From Membranipora membranacea (taxonomy: Eukaryota; Bryozoa; Gymnolaemata; Cheilostomatida; Membraniporidae): a stretch of DNA of 64,000 nucleotides. The stretch covers positions 24,648,162 through 24,712,161 of the forward strand of contig OU612067.1 of assembly GCA_914767715.1 (NCBI GenBank), written 5' to 3'. The notes beneath the pieces are model-generated. The model had not been told where the DNA came from, ran no database searches, and worked only from the letters and a program-made list of their open reading frames with translations. A program made the position numbers and the translations under genes. This document shows positions 11,066-21,018 of this stretch, piece after piece (within the stretch, counting starts at the first letter, position 1; every line of letters starts with the position of its first letter).

Positions 11066-11069
11066 TTAA

Positions 11070-11159
11070 GGAGCACTGCCAATAACCCGATAAAAGGTCA
11101 AATGTGCTAAAAAGAGTTGCACCTCTCAGTGCCTTTAGTGAGTCGTCAATACGTGGTAG
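11070..11159 (-). pseudogene. Gypsy RT middle fragment between two nested elements
   Basis: This short piece reads L-P-R-I-D-D-S-L-K-A-L on the - strand, then F-S-T-F-D-L-L-S-G-Y-W-Q. That is the conserved Ty3/gypsy RT block between the K-x-x-x-I/P-x-P-L region and the Y-x-D-D box. Its left neighbour is the TTAA element and its right neighbour the 11-bp-TSD element. It shows that both insertions lie inside one RT gene. Confidence 0.9.
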
Positions 11160-11170
11160 GGGTTGTGATG

Positions 11171-13443
11171 GGTAGGTACGAAAAACCGAACCACGAACTC
11201 ACGAACTACGAACCCTCTAAAAACCGAACTCAGGATTACCCTCTCCTGCTTAAATCAATTTGCTCAAAGTTTAAATTGTCAGTAGCCAATGAAATGTCAT
11301 GTTTTTGATAAGTGACCAATAATATAACAGACATCAAACTTTGACTTTTAATAGAGCTCATTGCACCCTAACTAGGTGCACTAGCTCAAGGTCACTTGAT
11401 GAAAAATTATGGAGAGCAAGATGGCACAGTTTGGTACACACCAAGTAGATGCCATTGTCAAATTAGTCATCATGAATCCAAATGAACTTTTGCATTGGAG
11501 AGAGGAATGGTTTGACTATATATATATTCCTGCAAATTTGAAAATGATTGAAGTATGTGGAGCTACTACAGAAGGCTGTAATGGAGGACACACCACACTT
11601 ATTTATTAGAAATGCCAATGGTCACAGTTTAGTAAATTGGAGCCCCTTTGACTCGTCACAGGAGGAGCAGAAGGCTGCCTCCTGAATCATCACCTCTCAA
11701 CAGAGTTAACAAGAATGTACTATGGGTGTTGGCCTATCTTGAAATATTGTTTTGAAAGTTCATGGCTGTTCTTTGGTTTCAAACAAAGCATGAGGGGGAA
11801 AGTAGGACCTCTAATATACATTAAAATTCTTCTATAAAAAATTGAGCTTATTTACTATATATATAACTATAACTGTTAACTGTTAGGTCTTACATACAGC
11901 ATTTTGTGCTACTCTAAGAGATATCAGATCAGTGTTGCCTCTCTGAAATTTACATTAGCTTGATCAGGCTTCATCAAATTATGAAATGATCCTACTAGTA
12001 TGAAAGTGGTTAGGCAAATACTATATATTAACTGCATATTCTGTAATAACTAACAAAGAAATCTTGTGTTTGTAGATATCCATGCGGGCCCTTACTCATT
12101 ACAACCTCAGCTATTGATTTCTCTGACTCGTACCACAGAATACAAAATTATTTTGGTCCGATGGTCAGACTAACATGCTGTACTATAGCTGTGTAACGAA
12201 GTCAGGTTCAAGCTGTGGTGGCCCGGACTAAACTGATAATGATAATATCCTAGTCTTCTGAAACGGCCTCGTGTAAAACAACTACATAGTAATTAAGCTG
12301 CAAGTTGGGTCAGGTATGTACCAAAATTAATGATTGATAATGTAATGTGGTGTGAGCTTCACCAGTCACCATCTAGCCATAAAAAAAGCAAATAATATTA
12401 ACCGGCAATGAAGAAACAGGGAGCTTGCCTCATGCTGCCCTAAAGCTATGAGTAGAGCGCAGTGAGCAAAAAGTGAGTTTTAGATTTTAACTGATAATAT
12501 CATGACATATGATATCAAACACTTCTCTTTGAATTTGAATGTGATATTTTCTGTTTTTTTAGTTACGCAGTACCAGAAGTCACAGCACAATCCTAGTGAT
12601 AGCTGTTATGCAACAGTGATGGCTTGATAGTTAGCTTACTGTCATTAACAACGTACATTGCCACTACGATTGGATAGGAACTGCTTTATGTCCCCGATGC
12701 TCTACCATCACACGTGTATTCACAGCCATGAATGCTCACACTTCAGTATTAATCCACCTGAGCCATTACTATTCTCTCAGGCCTTTTTTTCTGCCTCTCA
12801 TTTTGCCGCTTTTCAGGCACCATAATATACAAATAAGTTCATTGAATACGTGTAAACACCATCAACAGTCTCTTCTCTGAATCATTACCTTTATTTGAAT
12901 GCGCATATAATAAATGTTATCTGATTGGATCACCTTATCACTCAAACAGTGCAATGATCACATAAACAGAGTATTTGCAAGCATCATTAAGTAAGTAAAA
13001 GCATCACTGCGTGCATTTGTGCATAATCACTCAATTATCCAGGATCAGTCGCACCACCATGGTAATAATCACTAAGTTTGAACTTGGTGGCTCCCAGCTC
13101 TCCGGAACCTCTGTCTCAATCTGGAAATCGTTCAGGCCATGATCTAGCCTGGTGTCTCTTCTAGAACAAAATCCCCTTCTTTGTTCAGTCGGGGAAAAAC
13201 TCCCTGCTCCCCTCCCTGTTCCCTTCCCACTCTCCCTGCTCATATGTCCCAAACTCTCTGCTTGGATTGGAGTTGTCCTCTACCATTTGCCAAAGTGCAA
13301 GAGAGGATAACTGTTCATCAAAGTTCTGACTCTTTGTTACAAAGAACATCATTGGCCGAAATTATGTTATCAGACACATTGAAGGTTCGGTTTTTCAAAG
13401 GTTCGTAGCTTGTGAGTTCGTGGTTCGGTTTTTCGTACCTACC
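11171..13443. mobile_element. 2,273-bp DNA element with ~60-bp TIRs and 11-bp TSD, non-autonomous
   Basis: The left end begins ggtaggtacgaaaaaccgaa and the right end is its inverse complement, with similarity continuing for about 60 bp. The 11-bp sequence gggttgtgatg flanks both sides (11,160-11,170 and 13,444-13,454), and the host is the gypsy RT gene (K-A-T-Y-I-P-S-Q-P | L-P-R-I-D-D). A 9-11-bp duplication is most typical of Mutator-like elements, but no transposase is visible. A 66-codon frame (11,409-11,609) and a 73-codon frame on the other strand (13,252-13,031) are unrecognised and could be captured host sequence or chance. The rest of the interior is AT-rich and noncoding. Confidence 0.85.
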
Positions 13444-14637
13444 GGGTTGTGATGGAATATAAGTTGCTTTATTTAGCTTGCGGTAGTCCTGGACAAACCG
13501 ACTGGTTCCATCTTTCTTAGCTATCAGTAAAACAGGAGCACTATATGGTGACACTGTACGTTCAATGATGCCCTTTTTCAATAGTTTATCTACATGCTTT
13601 TCTATTTCTAGGTTAGCATGTTATCCTACTCTATATGGAGGAAGCCTGATTGGTTGGGTGCCAGGTTTGAGGGTGATTTCATGAGGAACCAGATCAAAAT
13701 AACCCATGTCATATGCATCCTTGGAAAACACATCCTGATATTTGACGAGGAGTTGTCTCATCTTTGACTTACTGTCAACTGAGATATATTCAGGTAAGGT
13801 GTCGAATAGGGGTTTGACATGGTCTGGCAAGACCGATTCTGAGTCAATGGTGACATCACAATTCTGGATGGTTGTGCCATTCCAGTCTAGTACCTCAGGT
13901 TCATGTATGTCTATAATGTTTCCAACAGTGAGGAAAGCTATTGGGGTGTCTTGGGCAATGTGGATGGCTTCTGCGGTTATGTTGGCAACTCTGAGTACCA
14001 AACACTCTTTCACGTAGCATCTTGATGCAATTAGATTGTACGAATCGACTACTCTGAAGTTTGGCTCTATGAGTCCTCCGCCTTCTATGGTGGTGTGAGC
14101 ATACATAGGTATAACTCTTTCTGAGTAGGCCTCAATGGTCACTGACCGAGCTGAGTAGCATGCACACGCTAGCCTGTCACCACTACTGTTCACTAGAGGT
14201 ATAGATTGCTGTAGCATTCTGAGGTTCATTTCATTGAGGTCCAGTACACATCCAAATGCCACCAGAAAATCCATGCCAATGAAACCATTTTCAGTAATGT
14301 CAGCCACCTCCATAAGTCCTAGCAAGTTTTCACTGCCCAACTTGACATTCACCTCATGCTTGCCATAACAAGATATAGGACTGCCAGTTGCAGTTTTACC
14401 CTTCGGTTTTCCAGGTTCACACTGACCATCTAGGATACCTAGCTTGATAGCATGCACTTTACTCAATATGGAGGTGGTGGCACCCGTGTCAAGCAAAAAC
14501 ACAGTTTTGTACCCATTTACCTCCACCGGTACATAAGGTGAGTATAAATCTGATCGACGTATTCTTCTTACACCGATTAATTGATCATCAGAAGAATCTG
14601 ATTGCTGATATGGTAATACTTCTAATAATAAGTTCAA
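13444..14637 (-). pseudogene. Gypsy protease and RT N-terminus
   Basis: This - strand frame holds a retropepsin with the active-site motif F-L-L-D-T-G-A-T-T-S and a downstream F-I-G-M-D-F-L flap/helix region. A linker and the start of the RT follow (D-V-F-S-K, V-P-H-E-I-T-L-K-P-G, P-P-Y-R-V-G). An in-frame TAA at 13,623-13,621 interrupts the RT; the same frame then continues with K-K-G-I-I-E and S-A-P-V-L-L-I-A-K-K-D-G up to the nested element at 13,443. The frame is offset by one base from the linker upstream, whose TGA overlaps its first usable codon. Whether that offset is a lesion or a second recoding site is open. Confidence 0.85.
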
Positions 14638-15481
14638 ATTGTCTCCTCTTTTTCAAGAGGTAAACCTGATGCATGTAAATCAATCTTATCTGGTATAACA
14701 TAACCTGGAGATGGACCTGTGTTGCTAGACTCCAATTCAAATTCTGCTAGCTTAGATCCCATCTCACTAACCATAGCAATGGCCGGTCCAATGTTTACTT
14801 TGTCAGACTGAGCGTGCTGCTGAACTACTGGGTTATCCATATCAGGATCCACTAATCGACTACTGGAAGAGTCGTTCATACTGGATACATGAAATCTGGT
14901 GACCTTTGCAGGACCACTATAAGGCAAAGTGAGTACCTGTATTACTCTTTTAACAATATTAGTAGGTTTCACTGAGGTGACCTCAAACATATCAGTTTTT
15001 GTCACTTCGTAGCCTTTTTGATACAATAACTCTGCGGAAGGTAATTCACTCTTATCTGGTATAACATAACCTGGAGATGGACCTGTGTTGCTAGACTCCA
15101 ATTCTAATTCTGCTAGCTTAGATCCCATCTCACTAACCATAGCAATGGCCGGTTCAATGTTTACCTTTTTAGACTGAGCTCTCTGCTGAGATACTGAAGT
15201 ACCAAGACCATGATCATCTAATCGAGTCTTTGAAGTATCATGTATACTAGAAATACAGAACTGTGTGACCTTTGCTGGTTCACTATATGGCAAGGTGAGT
15301 ACCTGTATAACTCTTCTAACAATATTAGCAGGTTTCAGAGAGGTGACCTCAATAATATCAGTCTTTGTCACATCATAGCCATGTTGATACAATAATTCCT
15401 TTGTTGGCTTTTCAGACAGTTTATGTTTCTGAGTCCCATTCCCTATTACTGCCTGATTGATTGTCCGGGAATGGGCAACCC
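14634..15481 (-). pseudogene. Gypsy linker region between nucleocapsid and protease, internally duplicated
   Basis: An open - strand frame runs from the candidate frameshift site to TGA at 14,634. It encodes two copies of a unit of about 122 residues (366 bp). Both contain G-Y-(D/E)-V-T-K-T-D, V-I-Q-V-L-T-L-P-Y-S, A-I-A-M-V-S-E-M-G-S-K-L-A-E and N-T-G-P-S-P-G-Y-V-I-P-D-K. I recognise no domain; gypsy elements usually go from zinc knuckle to protease with far less between them. It is read in the -1 frame relative to gag. Confidence 0.75.
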
Positions 15482-15488
15482 GTTTCCC
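15435..15488 (-). promoter_or_regulatory. Candidate -1 programmed ribosomal frameshift signal (gag to pol)
   Basis: On the element strand the heptamer G GGA AAC (15,488-15,482) lies exactly in the gag zero frame (CAG GGA AAC). Six nucleotides later comes a perfect 9-bp stem, cccattccc (15,475-15,467) with gggaatggg (15,443-15,435), enclosing a 23-nt loop. The gag frame ends about 40 nt downstream in TAA TAG, while the -1 frame opens into the linker and protease region. Slippery heptamer, spacer, stem and frame all fit known retroviral -1 signals; G GGA AAC is used by some betaretroviruses. Confidence 0.75.
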
Positions 15489-15682
15489 TGGCGGTCACAC
15501 TTGTTATCAAAGTGGGGCCCTCCACAGTGTCGACAAGGCTGACGCACATATGGCATATGAGCCGCACCACAGTGTTTACACGGTCGTGTTATTCTTGGTT
15601 GAGTACCAGCGGTTTGGATAGTAGGTGATACATTCTTTTGCTCTATTGTAGACAGTGCTACAACTGGCGAGGATCTAGGAGG
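15443..15682 (-). pseudogene. Gypsy nucleocapsid (zinc knuckles) behind an in-frame TAG
   Basis: This continues in the gag frame after a TAG at 15,685-15,683. It encodes two Cys/His knuckle-like motifs (C-K-H-C-G-A-A-H, then C-R-H-C-G-G-P-H-F-D-N-K-C), the second with one residue fewer than the canonical CCHC spacing. It ends in two stops just after the frameshift signal. The TAG upstream is most simply a nonsense mutation; readthrough is an alternative that cannot be decided here. Confidence 0.75.
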
Positions 15683-16747
15683 CTAAGATATTTGACTCTG
15701 ATTACGCCTGAAGGGCGAGTCATGACCGTACCATACATCATGGATGGCAGCTCTCTGTACGGCCTCCTCAAGAGTTTTCGGGCACTCCCGATTCAGCTCA
15801 TATTTGATATGGACACTGGGCAAGGAGCGAATGAAATTACTGATGGTAATTTTCTCCCTTGTAACTTTGTCACAGTCATGATAGACAACTTCTACCATCT
15901 TCCTTATGTCATTGGCTAGGTCAGAGATGGACTCATGCTGCCCCTTTTTCCGGCTATCTAGCAACACTGTATATTTTTGCACCAATAAATGGTTACCATA
16001 TCTGTTCTCTAATTTTTCAAATACTGTCCTGGAATCTGAGACCTGCTCATAGAGGATACACTCTTTCGAAGCACCAGTTAGGCACTGTTTAAGCCATAGA
16101 GTGATGATCTTCTCATCCTCCCAGCCGTTTAGCTCTACACATTCAGCAAACAACAGTTTGAATAGGGTGAGATCACCAGAACCATCAAACTTAGGCAAGT
16201 CGCCCAGTGGTTTACAAGCTCTGGCTCTTCTTGGCAGGTCAACAACTGGAATTTCACATGGTCGTCTCCTGGGAGCAGGCACAGGACGCTGACTCGCAGA
16301 ACTAGGTGCCAGAGTCTGATAAAGGGTGTCAGGCTCTCTATGTATAGGCGATGACTGATGCTGATGGTCAGCACTAGCTAACCCATATACTATGGATGAC
16401 AGGTCAGTCATCCGTCTATCCATGTATTCCTGTATTTCTTTTGTATGTGCCTTATTTCTTTCCATGGCCGCCATCATCTCGCCATGATTCCGCTCAATGG
16501 AAGCTGATAAATTGGCTGACAGGTCCGTCAAACTGACAGTATTGAATTGTTCGAATAAGCGACCTGGCTGAGGGCGGGTATCGTTAGCACCTTGCCTCTG
16601 CCCAGCAAGCTCATGACTAGGTATCTGAACCTGTTCAGTTCTTTCCAGAGCTGAGGCAAGCCATGCGGGCTGTGATCGTCTAGTAGTCTGAGTTCTTGGC
16701 CGTGCTGACTGGCCTTGAGCAACTGGTCGATCTGTATTTGATGCCAT
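15683..16747 (-). pseudogene. Gypsy gag (matrix/capsid region)
   Basis: I chose the start M-A-S-N-T-D-R-P because the frame further upstream runs into the LTR. A polar N-terminal region is followed by a Ty3/gypsy capsid-like domain: F-D-G-S-G-D-L-T-L-F, N-G-W-E-D-E-K, L-T-G-A-S-K-E, and a C-terminal part with F-I-R-S-L-P. It encodes the virion-like particle shell. It ends at TAG before the zinc knuckles, which follow in the same frame. Confidence 0.85.
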
Positions 16748-16813
16748 TATTTGTTTGCTTTTAGATTTTGCTGAGTCCGCACCAACGATAACCTCCGTAC
16801 CTTTGTAATTATG

Positions 16814-16831
16814 CCCACCCGAGGACGCCAA
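16814..16831 (-). promoter_or_regulatory. Candidate tRNA primer-binding site
   Basis: Four bases inside the 5' LTR the element strand reads tggcgtcctcgggtgggc, beginning with the TGG expected opposite a tRNA CCA end. I cannot name the tRNA. The spacing is plausible, but complementarity to a host tRNA was not tested. Confidence 0.4.
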
Positions 16832-16835
16832 AGGC

Positions 16836-17261
16836 TGTGGTACGGGAAATCTCAAAAGGGTGGAACACCTGGCCGTTACCTGGCTAGGGTTTGGTTTTCA
16901 GGCTAACGGTATCTAGCGAAACAAACTCACCATGAATGAGCCGAGAGAGGATAACTCCTTGGTAGAGAATTCCTGGATAGCTATCTTCAGCCTAGAGAGG
17001 GTCGTACTGGTGGCAAAGCCAACCTAGCAGAGCTGGTGTCTCGAGTAGCTTACAAGCGGAGCTTGTAGCGGGTGCATTTATATCTGATAGTATACGTTGC
17101 GAAGCGGAATGTACCCTGACCTTGCCCTCTGAGCAGATTAAGCGGGACGCACCCGGAACCTGGACTGTGTAGCCTTAGCTATACGAGGTGTATTGACTAT
17201 ATATTCAGACCGGACACTGAAACGCACTTCCTGGGAGTAATATTGGAAATGCGATAGACTG
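16836..17261 (-). repeat. 5' LTR of the gypsy-type element (426 bp)
   Basis: This is the single-unit version of the LTR at 8,032-8,592, with four substitutions between the two that I could count. It would contain the promoter for the - strand transcript. Its outer end at 17,261 touches the first unit of the 1.5-kb tandem repeat. Confidence 0.9.
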
Positions 17262-17267
17262 ATTTAG

Positions 17268-20200
17268 ACTTAATTTAGACTCCCACCTCAGCTGGGTGAA
17301 AATTGAGAGCTAGCTAACACAAGGTCATCCATAAGTAGCTTAACTAAACACTAGCTGACATTTTATCATCTACAGCTGCTTAGAACTCTGTGAAGATTGA
17401 TCAGTAAACAGATGCCTGTTCACTGTGATATATTATTCTAGAACGCAGTAGCGAAAATTGCTGGAATATTTATGAGTCATAATTTATTGATTTTTTTGTT
17501 AGCTGCCCTTTAGAAAACTAATTGAGTGTATAGTTGAATACACAGAGTCTCAATTATTGAATATAACTGTGTAAGCGATTAACAATGGAAATAATAAAGA
17601 ACTTGCATGGAGTCCACAGTATAATCTTTTGTCGCAGTGAGTAGTCCCTGTGTTACAACCTCCCATCATATCTTAAGAAAAATCAACTATAGCATGCCTT
17701 ATGTTTGTCAGTAAGACGCTGTGTTACATCGTCGAATCACATAAAGCTGGAGAAAATGTTAAAAGAACTATATTAAATGAACACTGATTCTATTCAACGC
17801 ATATATTGTTTTCTCTCAACACAAATTTCACTGGCACCGACAGCATTCCTTGTAACGTCCATCTGAGTGAAGGTTGAATTGTAGTATTGCTATATGTTGT
17901 AGTAATTCATTTTTCAAGCATCAAACATTGAGAAGACAGAAAGCATAGGACATTTTTATGGCATATCTGTAAACAAGGGTTGTCATTTTTAAGTAGACTG
18001 ACCATCTCTTCCTCTATATACTAATGGATGTTTTATTAAGTTTTAGATGGTGGTGTATTGCGAGTTCTTGTATTTATATATAACTGTGTTTTATATGTAT
18101 GTTGTAGTCAAGAGTATTTTGGCTACTGCCTCCATAGCTGTACTGACCCCTCGGTGCTACTGAAGCAGCAACATGACTGTGTTTGCTCAGCTTGAGGATA
18201 GCCAGGTTCAAGTTGGCCTTCACCCCGAAATCCTCCCTCTACACAATAACAGGCCAAAGGTAACAATGGATCAACAATGAATAGACACTTTTTTCATGAC
18301 AAGTGTGTCCAAAAAGTTCCCCTGGCAACAGTAAGCTCTCAAATACACAACAATTTCAATGGTGATGATTGTGTTAGAAACAACTTTCGGCAACATTAAA
18401 CCACATTAGCCATTTCATAAAGAAACATTTAATACTCTTTACTGATAAGAGTGCGTGAATTTATTCATCACTGTTGCTCACAGGAATCAGAAGTCATCCT
18501 TATAAACAAACAGGGTTGAAAATCCCAATAGAAAATGTGTATAGTGTCAACACTCAATCATTTGAATACCCCCCCCCCCCCCCTTTAAAACCGATAATTC
18601 TCGCTTGTTTCAATATTTTTAGATAATGTTGTACTTCATTCCCTGTGAGAAAGCAAATCAAAGTTAGACTTAATCAGGAACTAAGTATTCACAGGAGAAG
18701 AGGTCGCATTTTGCATATGGTTAAATTCGCTAAATTTGAGGCTCGCTCAAATTTACTCAGCTACTCTACTTAATTTAGACTCCCACCTCAGCTGGGTGAA
18801 AATTGAGAGCTAGCTAACACAAGGTCATCCATAAGTAGATTAACTAAACAATAGCTGACATTTTATCATCTACAGCTGCTTAGAACTCTGTGAAGATTGA
18901 TCAGTAAACCGATGCCTGTTCACTGTGATATATTATTCTAAAACGCAGTGGCGAAAATTGCTGGAATATATATGAGTCATAAATTATTGATTTCTTTTGT
19001 TAGCTGCCCTTTAGAAAACTAATTGAGTGTATAGTTGAATACACAGAGTCTCAATTATTGAATATAACTGTGTAAGCAATGAACAATGGAAATAAAAAAG
19101 AACTTGCATGGAGTCCACAGTATAATCTTTTGTCACAGTGAGTAGTCCCTGTGTTACAACCTCGCATCAATTCTTAAGAAAAATCAACTATACCATGCCT
19201 TATGTTTGTCAGTAAGACGCTGTGTTACATCGTCGAATCACATAAAGCTGGAGAAAATGTTAAAAGAACTATATTAAATGAACACTGATTCTATTCAACG
19301 CATATATTGTTTTCTCTCAACACAAATTTCACTGGCACCGACAGCATTCCTTGTCACGTCCATCTGAGTGAAGGTTGAATTGTAGTATTGCTATATGTTG
19401 TAGTAATTCATTTTTCAAGCATCAAACATTGAGAAGACAGAAAGCATAGGAAATTTTTATGGCATATCTGTAAACAAGGGTTGTCACTTTTAAGTAGACT
19501 GACCATCTCTTCCTCTATATACTAATGGATGTTTTATTAAGTTTTAGATGGTGGTGTATTGCGATTTCTTGTATTTATATATAACTGTGTTTTATATGTA
19601 TGTTGTAGTCAAGAGTATTTTGGCTACTGCCTCCATAGCTGTACTGACCCCTCGGTGCTACTGAAGCAGCAACATGACTGTGTTTGCTCAGCTTGAGGAT
19701 AGCCAGGTTCAAGTTGGCCTTCACCCCGAAATCCTCCCTCTACACAATAACAGGCCAAAGGTAACAATGGATCAACAATGAATAGACACTTTTTTCATGA
19801 CAAGTGTGTCCAAAAAGTTCCCCTGGCAACAGTAAGCTCTCAAATACACAACAATTTCAATGGTGATGATTGTGTTAGAAACAACTTTCGGCAACATTAA
19901 ACCACATTAGCCATTTCATAAAGAAACATTTAATACTCTTTACTGATAAGAGTGCGTGAATTTATTCATCACTGTTGCTCACAGGAATCAGAAGTCATCC
20001 TTATAAACAAACAGGGTTGAAAATCCCAATAGAAAATGTGTATAGTGTCAACACTCAATCTTTTGAATACCCCCCCCCCCCCCTTTAAAACCGATAATTC
20101 TCGCTTGTTTCAATATTTTTAGATAATGTTGTACTTCATTCCCTGTGAGAAAGCAAATCAAAGTTAGACTTAATCAGGAACTAAGTATTCACAGGAGAAG

Positions 20201-20743
20201 AGGTCGCATTTTGCATATGGTTAAATTCGCTAAATTTGAGGCTCGCTCAAATTTACTCAGCTACACTACTTAATTTAGACTCCCACCTCAGCTGGGTGAA
20301 AATTGAGAGCTAGCTAACACAAGGTCATCCATAAGTAGCTTAACTAAACACTAGCTGATATTTTATCATCTACAGCTGCTTAGATCTCTTTGAAGATTGA
20401 TCAGTAAACCGATGCCTGTTCACTGTGATATATTATTCTAGAACGCAGTAGCGAAAATTGCTGGAATATTTATGAGTCATAAATTATTGATTTCTTTTGT
20501 TAGCTGCCCTTTAGCAAACTAATTGAGTGTATAGTTGAATACACATAGTCTCAATTATTGAATATAACTGTGTAAGCAATGAACGATGGAAATAATAAAG
20601 AACTTGCATGGAGTCTACAGTATAATCTTTTGTCACAGTGAGTAGTCCCTGTGTTACAACCTCGCATCATATCTTAAGAAAAATCAACTATAAAATGCCT
20701 TATGTTTGTCAGTAAGACGCTGTGTTACGTCGTGGAATCACAT
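17268..20743. repeat. 1,500-bp tandem repeat, 2.3 copies
   Basis: Units start with acttaatttagactcccacc at about 17,268, 18,768 and 20,268, giving a 1,500-bp period. The third unit breaks off at about 20,743. Copies are about 98-99% alike by eye. Each full unit contains a poly-C run (15 and 14 C near 18,569 and 20,070) and an exon-like segment with acceptor (ttgtag) and donor (aaag|gtaaca) around a 35-codon frame (ATG at 18,173 in unit 1). No long open frame exists. It may be a local segmental duplication or a satellite monomer. Confidence 0.9.
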
Positions 20744-21018
20744 ACAAGTCAACTTCACAACATGGTATGTTCGTAGATACTGTTTAATCTTATCCAAAAT
20801 ACTTTCACTATCTTGTTTACTCTATTCTAAAGCAAGTTGTGTTTCTTCTAACTATAATACTGGTTTGGATTGTCCACACAAGACGGCCTCAAACTGGCTA
20901 GCAAGCATCTTTCTCCGTTGCACTCGGCAAAGTGTTTAATCTGTGGAATGTCAAGTCTAGTAGCTTGATGCTGATATCATGTAATACAACTACTTTTTGA
21001 AGCAAAAGTTGTCGATAA

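Larger units (their letters stand above)
8032..17261 (-). mobile_element. Ty3/gypsy-type LTR retrotransposon, defective, with nested insertions
   Basis: Two direct LTRs (8,032-8,592 and 16,836-17,261) bound an internal region read on the - strand in the order gag, zinc-knuckle, linker, protease (LLDTGATTS), RT, RNase H. This order and the sequences are those of Metaviridae (Ty3/gypsy). No integrase follows RNase H: only about 640 bp of AT-rich noncoding sequence separates it from the 3' LTR, and no purine tract abuts that LTR. The RT is split by two DNA elements (10,539-11,065 and 11,171-13,443). Gag and pol carry in-frame stops. The LTRs differ by four substitutions that I counted plus three extra 45-bp repeats, so insertion is fairly recent. 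I found no target-site duplication around the whole element, and the right LTR end lies at the edge of the 1.5-kb repeat array. Confidence 0.9.
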
